Shown in pieces: positions 1-64,000 of a stretch of 64,000 nucleotides of DNA. The notes under the pieces are model-generated. The model did not search any database. It was given only the letters and a program-made list of their open reading frames with translations, and was not told the origin of the DNA. Both the position numbers and the translations under genes were made by a program. Origin of the DNA: Megaustenia siamemsis (taxonomy: Eukaryota > Mollusca > Gastropoda > Stylommatophora > Ariophantidae); assembly GCA_032433765.1 (NCBI GenBank), contig JAVIAB010000092.1:100304886-100368885 (forward strand). Direction: 5' to 3'. How positions within the stretch are numbered: the stretch's first letter is position 1; every line of letters starts with the position of its first letter.

Positions 1-48
1 CAGGTGGGCGTTACTCCGAACAGAAATGATTTAGAAAGTTAAACTTGT

Positions 49-200
49 CTATCTATCTATCTATTGACCTTTTGAGCCGTAGCCGGCCCATAGGGCGTAG
101 ACCAAGATACTCCTTCTCTTATCTGAATTTTTGTTCTAGCAGTTTTCAATTCTTTTAAAGATGTTTTATCAAATCTTGCCATTTGTCTCTGTTGACCAAC
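49..200 (-). mobile_element. LINE family A, 5'-truncated 3' end
   Basis: Reads on the minus strand into a (GATA)n tail preceded by the hairpin-forming GCCGGCTACGGCTC. It is flanked by a 9-bp duplication TAAACTTGT (40-48 and 201-209). This is the 3' UTR end of the family that codes at 27421-28155 and 37697-38396. Confidence 0.8.
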
Positions 201-1879
201 TAAACTTGTAAATTACCTAAATTGTTCACAAAAACTAGAAACAGTTGATACAATATTCAATAACGAAAGTAAATCAGAGTAGATCACTCTTTTAGCATAA
301 ATAATTTAGGATGCTCATTCTTAAATTACCCAATTTTAATTTGATTCTTAATACAATTTTAAAATAATTATTAATTTTTAAAAATCCTTGTGGCATTTTC
401 CTTTTGTATTCTGGAAACCATGGTGATTTCATTTTATTGTGAATGTTGAAAGGAAAAACATGACAAAAAAATTGTAGCAAATCCTCAGGAAATTAAATTT
501 TGGTAAAGTCCTAGTTTAGTGACTTTCTGCTCAGAGTAGTATCCCCCTTACACTTTATTCAATTGTTCCCTAATCTGTCATTAGAAGATCCCTGGGTTAG
601 GTTTAGGAGTACTCTATAAATCTTGTTGAAAAAGTAAAATTAAATGCACAAAACTAAAAGCAGGTGATGCATTTAAATATGTGCTGTAAATCAGGGGAGA
701 TCACTCGTTTAGCAGAAAGATGCTAAATTAGGACTTTACCTAAATTTGTATACAAATACGTAGGATAAGTTTTGTTTTTGAGCATCGCTTACTTTTCATC
801 TTTCAAATTAATTTGCCTTGCCTTTCCTTTTGCCCACTTTTTGCCTTGCTTGCCTTTCAAATAGTGAAGAATAAAGATGCTTTGGTAATTTATCCAAATA
901 AAAAAAAACAAAATATTTTAGCTAAATAACACTAGATATCCCTTGACTGTAGGAATCCCAAAATACCTCATTCATATATGTACATCAGTTATTTAAAAAA
1001 GTCTTGAATTTTTAAGTGAAATTATATGATAATGAGAGTTGTCAAAGCAACATATTAGATTGCACTATCAAAAACAATATCTAGGTCACATCACCGCAAT
1101 TAGGTAGGCTATGACCCTTATGATGAAGGATAAATAATGGCATAATAATTAATATTGAAGATAGTGTAGTCATTTAATTGCGGATAGCAACTAAAATTGC
1201 ATGTTGATAGCACCTTTAAATTGTACCACTGGTATGTAGAAATGGACGCTGAATATACAAATCCTTACCATTTTGCTGCAACTTAGTTGATATGTTGTCA
1301 ATTATTATAAAATTTGCAGTGACACATTCTGACAGATGCCATATGCCATGTATAATCACAATGGGATGATGGGTCATCTAAATTCCAATAGCAACTATTT
1401 GCTTATTCATAGCACATTTCAAATGTACCAAACTTATGAAAAAATGGCTGTTAAATCTAAGAATCCATACCATTTTACTACAACTTACGGTTAATTGATA
1501 GAAAAATTAAGAAAATGCACTAAGCAAAAAAATGCATTTGAAGAAATATAAAACTGACACACTTTCTATATATAAAATGGAGGGAGAACCTCTCTTTGTT
1601 CAAAATGCACATTTGTATCCTATAGTCTTGTAAAATTATGTCGAAAATAATAGAAAACATGGATGCACTTTCGGCTGTATCGGGCTTTACCTAATTGGCC
1701 TGTGCTGCCAAGAAAAACATACTGGCCAACTTAAGAACCCATTATTAAAAGCATCCATGGCTTCTCATAGTACCTATAATAAAAACCATACCTAGTCTAC
1801 AAAAGTAACAATTTCATATATTATATGTTGTTGAAGTTTGTGTCAGAGAGGACAACACAAATTAAAGTTCTGAACTAAT
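201..1879. other. Unassigned intron or 5' flanking DNA
   Basis: AT-rich sequence with no coding frame, structural RNA or recognisable repeat. It was checked for a MINDY4 first exon (Met, LisH start) without success. Confidence 0.5.
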
Positions 1880-2190
1880 TTTTTTTTTCGTTCGCCAGCT
1901 TTGACCTCTGACGAAGTCATTATAGACTAGGAACTGAATTTTGCGTGTTAATCCATTTTTTCCTGGCAGCCATGTGCACAGGGGTCCCTCGCCGCACAGG
2001 CAGATAACTTCGACTTCGGAGGTACTCATATTTATTCCGCCGATGAGTAATTGAAGTTTCAAGCCGGGCCTCGCTGCTGAAACCAGGGGTGGTTGCCACA
2101 GAGAGAAATCATAAATAAAAATTCCAACCGGGATTTGAACCCACAACCTCTTGCCGGTGTCTTGCCTCAAGACCAACCAGTCCCCAATTT
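1880..2190 (-). mobile_element. tRNA-derived SINE (family SD)
   Basis: On the minus strand a tRNA-like head (box A-like TGGTTGGTCTTGAGG, box B GGTTCAAATCCC) starts near 2190. A body of about 230 bp ends in an A-rich tract near 1880. It is GC-richer than the flanks. This is the only copy seen in the window. The open frame across it is incidental. Confidence 0.7.
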
Positions 2191-2737
2191 AGAACTAATA
2201 AAAATACAAATAAAAACTTTTGCTGATTGAATTCACAGTATATGAAGCATAAACTTGTTGTCACATGAAAACCTTAGAATATTAATAAGAAAGATGGCAT
2301 CATTTGTTATTTTGAACATTGCAGCAAAGTGAAATATGCTTTTCCCCATTACTTATATCCATTTACGTCTCATAAGAAAAATCCTTAGACTTCAGTAGCA
2401 ATGTCATCATATCACTCTTGAAGGAATTAGGTATCATGAATTAGCTAATCATTTTCTCCATGGCCAATGACAGAACCTAAGTCACAGATCTAACTCACCT
2501 AGACGATTCACTGCTAAGTCTTGTTTTGTCAAATCTTTTACCACAGACCTGTGAAAAGTATTAGTCTCTAAGCTACAAAATGCTAAACTTTCTTTCTCTG
2601 TTTCAGCAACAGGTAGTCTCTCTTGAAATGAAAGTTATAAATTTAACAAACTAATGACTTGAAAATTATCCTTTGCATTTGGGACCTGTTCAATTCAATG
2701 TTTAATTTACTGTGTTGTTTCTGCTTTTTTTTTTGAG

Positions 2738-60077
<57,340 letters not shown>

Positions 60078-60450
60078 ACAACTACCTATAGCAAGCTGTG
60101 AAATGTGTGGATGACCTCAACTAAAATCTTTGCTCTTCAACTCATGCCAGTGGTTGTGAATGCTAATGGTTTCTGTAGTTTATTGTTCTACATTTCTGCA
60201 TTTCCACACACAAATGAGTTTCATGTCATTATGTCAAAATGTGTTCAAGGTATTTACATTTGATGTTATAATTAAAAGCAAAGTTTCCTTTGTCGGACAT
60301 GATAATCTCCTCATGTTAACTTTATTTAAAAGCTACTCCATGACTGAAATACATGTTTTAATCATCTTTAACATACTGTAGATTGTTGCTATGTAAAGTC
60401 AGTCTGATCTGTGATGACCGATTCTTTAATAAAATACAAGTTCTTCATAC
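60078..60450 (+). terminator. MINDY4: MINDY4 3' UTR with poly(A) signal
   Basis: Untranslated tail of the last exon. An AATAAA hexamer lies at 60428-60433, with cleavage expected 10-30 bp later. No repeat element is seen inside it. Confidence 0.65.
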
Positions 60451-60729
60451 ACATTTGAATTTCACATTTTGCTTTCTTATTTCTCTGCACTACCAACTAC
60501 AATGATGATTTTCTTGGTAATGAAAATACATATCTTGTTTCTATTATATTTGCTGTCTTTTTTTTTTTTTTTTACTTATTTTTCTCCACATATTTTGCCT
60601 GTCAACATTGAGGAAAATGGAGTGTTTGAATTAGTTCTCTGTGATTTGTCATATGTGGAGCTCTTCTATTATTTCATAGACTCATCATTATTGTCCATCT
60701 GGTCGTGTTTCTCATTCTCTTATGTTATA

Positions 60730-61400
60730 ACATTTAAACTATTGACTTCCGTTTCCCAAGATGGTGGATCTAGGTCACGTTCTCTCGATTACTGCAGAAA
60801 GTGCATTCGAGGTCTAATTAATTTCGGTTCTCCATTGCACTTTTCTGCGTTTAAGTCAAAATGATGATCTACTTATTGCATCTGCGCCGTTACTTATTAC
60901 ATGAGCGAAGTCGTACGCCGGCAAAAGTCCCTTTTTGACAAATCAATTGTGAATGCGACCTTCCACTGTCTAGACTTGATCTGCGCTTTACGTCACATTG
61001 GTGCTGTTCATGATCGTTGTTGGAATTCCTTGATGCAAGTTATTTCCAAGTTACTCATTAATGTAAACTGCTTCGTCAGCCACAGTATTATTTCTTTAGG
61101 GAATTTGCACTGTGTTTTGTTCGTCGTAGGCTGCTTTCACTAGAGTAATCAGGAATCTAAAGGGAGCGAAATTGTAATGGTTCATCGTATATCCCTAGAC
61201 CAGCTGTACACTAATCTTACGGTCTGTTGTTTGATGTGTGACTGGGATAATCTGACGACTAACTGTGTGTCTATATGTTCGGAATTGGAAAAAAAAATAT
61301 GACGATCATCATTTTCAAGAGGACGTGAACTTCCGGTATATAGTGGATAGGCGGCGGGAACAATTGAAGGCTATGCATGAAAAGTGTTCCTTGTTACAGT
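60730..61400. promoter_or_regulatory. Candidate promoter region downstream of MINDY4
   Basis: CpG is frequent here, unlike in the surrounding introns. Motifs seen: CCATCTTG (complement of 60758-60765, YY1-like) next to CGGAAGT (ETS-like, complement near 60748), TACGTCACATTGG (CRE plus inverted CCAAT, about 60990), and ACTTCCGG (ETS-like, about 61330). No convincing coding exon found, so orientation is unknown. Confidence 0.35.
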
Positions 61401-61569
61401 TTCCTCATATTCCATGTTCGACTTGTTGCAGGAGCTACTGAGTTAACCGTGAGGCTCTGTGCACACCATGAGCTGTGTCTCATCCATTTTGATCATGTTT
61501 TGATATTCCAATTGTTTACGATGAATGATGATATTGTATGACAGGGAACAGTTGGCTGTGTTCACTTTC

Positions 61570-61735
61570 TGCCCGGTTTCGCCTTATGTCTTTTGGCATG
61601 TGCTGAGACTGCTACGATGGGGACTACAGTTACCTTTCTTTTTTTGGGAGATGAGATATTAATTTGGATGATTCCACTGGCACAGGCAGTTGAGCAATTA
61701 TGGATTTTAATTCGTTTGCAGTGATACCAGGGCCT
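61570..61735. repeat. Dispersed repeat S4, copy 2
   Basis: Matches 15245-15415: TTATGTCTTTTGGCATGTGC, CTACGATGGGGACTACAG, TGGATGATTCCACTGGCA, GAGCAATTATGGATTT. Confidence 0.75.
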
Positions 61736-61739
61736 TCCA

Positions 61740-62430
61740 TAACCAAATAACCAAACTTTTAACTCACAATTTTTTAATATCATTAGTAAATTTGCAGTGT
61801 GGGTGACTTCTTGTTTATGGTAGCTCATGTATTGGTTTGATAAATACATAATCAATACATTATTTTATTGCCAGTGTGAGAGTGCATCTTAAGTTATCAG
61901 TAACTATTCACATTTCTACAAGACTGAGGTGCTTATTCTCACCGTAACACCCAATGTGAGAATGTTAATCCAATCACCAAACTCCGGGTGATAAAATAAA
62001 ATGCTAGTAAAGTAGGACAAGCATTTTCCTTCTCAAGTTTTGCAGTTGCCATTGTATTGTAGCATTGACAAACTTCAACTGAATTTCTGTTTGGCATGCA
62101 TATATTTCTGAAGCATTGGTTATGAATGGCAGTTTAAAAAAACAATTAAATATATTTAATTATCAGCCCATTCCTTCCTGTGATACATTTTTAGCATTTT
62201 AATTCTTTATTTGTAAATATGTTTGTTGCCTAGAATTAGGTTTTAGTTTTAGATTTTAGTTCTTTTGCTTTCAATTGTTTCTACAATTATATAGGTATAC
62301 ACAAATTAAAATTCATGCATACTGTATCATGATATATAATTTATACACCCCTGTATTTCTAATGTGGAAGCAAAGAACAAAATGATTACAATTAAAGATT
62401 TAAAGGGACATTTGCTGTATTCTGATACTG
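61740..62430. other. Intergenic AT-rich DNA, nothing recognised
   Basis: No supportable gene or repeat. Confidence 0.4.
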
Positions 62431-62439
62431 GTAACAAGC

Positions 62440-62545
62440 ATTCTTTTTGCTCTGGCCTTTATTAAAATATCGTCATTACTTTTTGTAGCTGTCCATGGTA
62501 TTCTCAACATTCAGAATACTAATTTTATGTTGATTCCATCATCAT
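62440..62545 (-). pseudogene. LINE D-like scrap
   Basis: Minus strand reads MLRIPWTATKSNDDILIKAR, the block after MWFYRR of LINE D. Confidence 0.5.
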
Positions 62546-62682
62546 AGACAAAACAACATACACAAAAAACTCCAAGAAGCATTTAATAGATTTGTTCTTT
62601 GTAGACTTGTTTTTTTTTAATGAGCTAAAATATTGTTGATAATGTTTGTTTATAAATAAAATATTGTTAGCTAGTTCCTGTG

Positions 62683-62935
62683 TGTTACCGGGGTCTCATT
62701 ATGAGTAAAGAATAGTGACACTGTGACCTTCCAAGCATGTCATAAGATGCGACTAAGGAGGTTGATAGATGGCTTGACAAGCTGTCATTGTAAAAACTAT
62801 TGTTATGGAAACAAAGCCATAGATTTTAGAGGCAGTGATCTTTGCAATATGTGCCATTTTGGCATGCAAGGTTTCTGTTTTTGAAATTCTGCCCTATGTG
62901 CCATCTTCGGCTTGAAAGGAGAATAGATAGATATA
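62683..62935 (+). mobile_element. Family C retroposon, full length
   Basis: Begins CTGTGTGTTACCGGGGTC, contains CCAAGCATGTCATAAGATGC, GGCTTGACAAGCTGTCATTG and GTGCCATTTTGGCATGCAAG, and ends CCCTATGTGCCATCTTCGGC plus ATAGATAGATA. A 6-bp duplication TAGTTC is possible. No clear tRNA boxes A and B. Confidence 0.82.
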
Positions 62936-62994
62936 TAGTTCTACTAAGATGGGTACATTAAGCAGAAATTAATAACTCTCTATGTCTCTCTTTC

Positions 62995-63360
62995 TTACTT
63001 TCTGGTGTTAACCCGCTGACTACCAAAGGAATTGATAGTCCTCTTTGTAGTCCATCCTTAAAAGGACATGAAGTGGGTACCCATGCATTGTGTTGTGCAG
63101 TAGAACTGTGCTATTTGTGCCTTTCAGGCCAACACTTTCAACTTCAGTATGGCATTTTTTAATATTGGGTCGCCTTCCCTCTTTGATGCCAACTCACTTG
63201 GCCAGACTAGGCTGGTTAGTCTGTTTCTAGAAGCACCACAAAGAGGTGGAGTAGAGTCTTGAAATGGTTCACCGATCCAAGCCATCAGCTATGAGTCGCT
63301 GATAGCTTCCAGCTCTGTTGCTACTGGGTGCCTTGCCTCCACCTTCTATGTCTGATGACT
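62995..63360. repeat. Dispersed repeat S3, clearest copy
   Basis: Contains CCTTAAAAGGACATGAAGTG, GGGTCGCCTTCCCTCTTTGA, CACTTGGCCAGACTAGGC, TTAGTCTGTTTCTAGAAGC and CATCAGCTATGAGTCGCTGA. Copies recur at about 14880, 35267, 38400 and 42520. No coding; element class unknown. Confidence 0.6.
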
Positions 63361-63369
63361 ATGTCTTGT

Positions 63370-63545
63370 TTTGTCTTAAACTCATTTTTGTGTTGTTCTA
63401 CATAGTTTCTTTTGGTCTTCCTCATTTTCTTTTACCACTGGTGTCCACATAAAGACCTGGCGCAAGAATCCTCTTTTGTCTATTCTGATCACATGACCAA
63501 TGCTCTTCCAGCATCGTTTCCTTATATAGCTTGACAGATATTCTA
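63370..63545 (-). pseudogene. LINE C-terminal scrap
   Basis: Minus strand reads RCWKSIGHVIRIDKRGFLRQ and VFMWTPVVKENEEDQKK, the usual W-x-GH-x-R end of RTE-like LINEs. Family not assigned. Confidence 0.55.
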
Positions 63546-63549
63546 TATT

Positions 63550-64000
63550 ATAAATTTAAGAGGTTAGAAGACATTCATTATTTGACAGCATCTGGTACCT
63601 GAAGTTCAACATTTAAAAATAATGCAGGGAAAAGTCAAATACATTATACTACTGATTTTGGCAGGAAGAATTCTGACCAGAACATTGACAAGATAATGAA
63701 AGCTACGAGATGAGAATTAGGAATTATTATATATTAGAAATTGCAGAATTATGAGCAGGAAGATCAGGTATACATCAAATAACAGTTATTTTAAAATCAA
63801 ATGAATGACACCACTTGTATAGAAATGTTTGTGAAATTCACAAAGATAAGCCAGTTTTAATCAGCCTTGACCTATTCAGAGACTCCAACCACTGCCTTCA
63901 AGCAAAGTCCATTTCTATCTTCCTGAACATACTCATTTAGTCACTGAGAAAGCATATGTGGGTACAAGTATTGAGTCCCAAACCAATCCATAGCCTTGTA
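63550..64000. other. Intergenic DNA to window end, nothing recognised
   Basis: AT-rich, no supportable feature. Confidence 0.4.

Overview
This is a piece of an animal nuclear genome. It is AT-rich, intron-dominated and full of retroposons. The conserved gene has GT-AG introns and the standard code. The wealth of RTE-like LINEs, tRNA-derived SINEs, GATA-type microsatellite tails and an EGF-repeat fragment suggest a lophotrochozoan, plausibly a gastropod mollusc; this species guess is an inference of low confidence.

The only recognisable host gene is MINDY4 (FAM188B), a MINDY-family deubiquitinase, on the plus strand. Sixteen coding exons from 2738 to 60077 join with consistent intron phases into 729 codons plus a stop. 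A short first coding exon (about 20 residues expected) lies upstream of the window or was not recognised. The predicted active-site Cys (GGPCGV, 33101-33103) and His (SESHF, about 55120) are both present. A poly(A) signal follows at 60428. Beyond it, 60730-61400 is CpG-richer and carries ETS-, YY1-, CRE- and CCAAT-like motifs, so it may be the promoter of the next gene.

The introns are a dense record of mobile elements. LINEs: family A (ATAG-tailed), family D ((ATG)n-tailed), E (near-intact RT ORF at 6832), F (intact RT core and C-terminal zinc finger, 48651-50791), G (21930-24780), and one with an RNase H domain (5050-5790). Retroposons without coding: family C (sharing its 3' tail with LINE A) and at least four tRNA-derived SINE families (S1, S2, SB, SD). 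DNA transposons: a complete-ended piggyBac copy (39558-41549, TTAA duplications) and a mariner-like copy (52653-54799) broken by LINE A insertions. Many insertions keep readable target-site duplications (TSDs), so the nesting order can be worked out.

Tandem arrays: a 3-kb array of about 117 units of 26 bp (16198-19245) that is an internal segment of an SB SINE, a 39-bp array directly behind the catalytic-Cys exon, a 75-bp array, a roughly 97-bp array upstream of a TATA-like motif in a possible LTR, and a diffuse 35-40-bp array. The most unusual items are the SINE-derived 26-bp array, a composite SINE with two tRNA-like heads inside a single 13-bp TSD, the tail shared by LINE A and family C, and a LINE D copy with both ends, an internal deletion and a SINE nested inside it.

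Coordinates of exons were read by hand from splice consensus, frame and similarity remembered from the vertebrate protein. No search was run.
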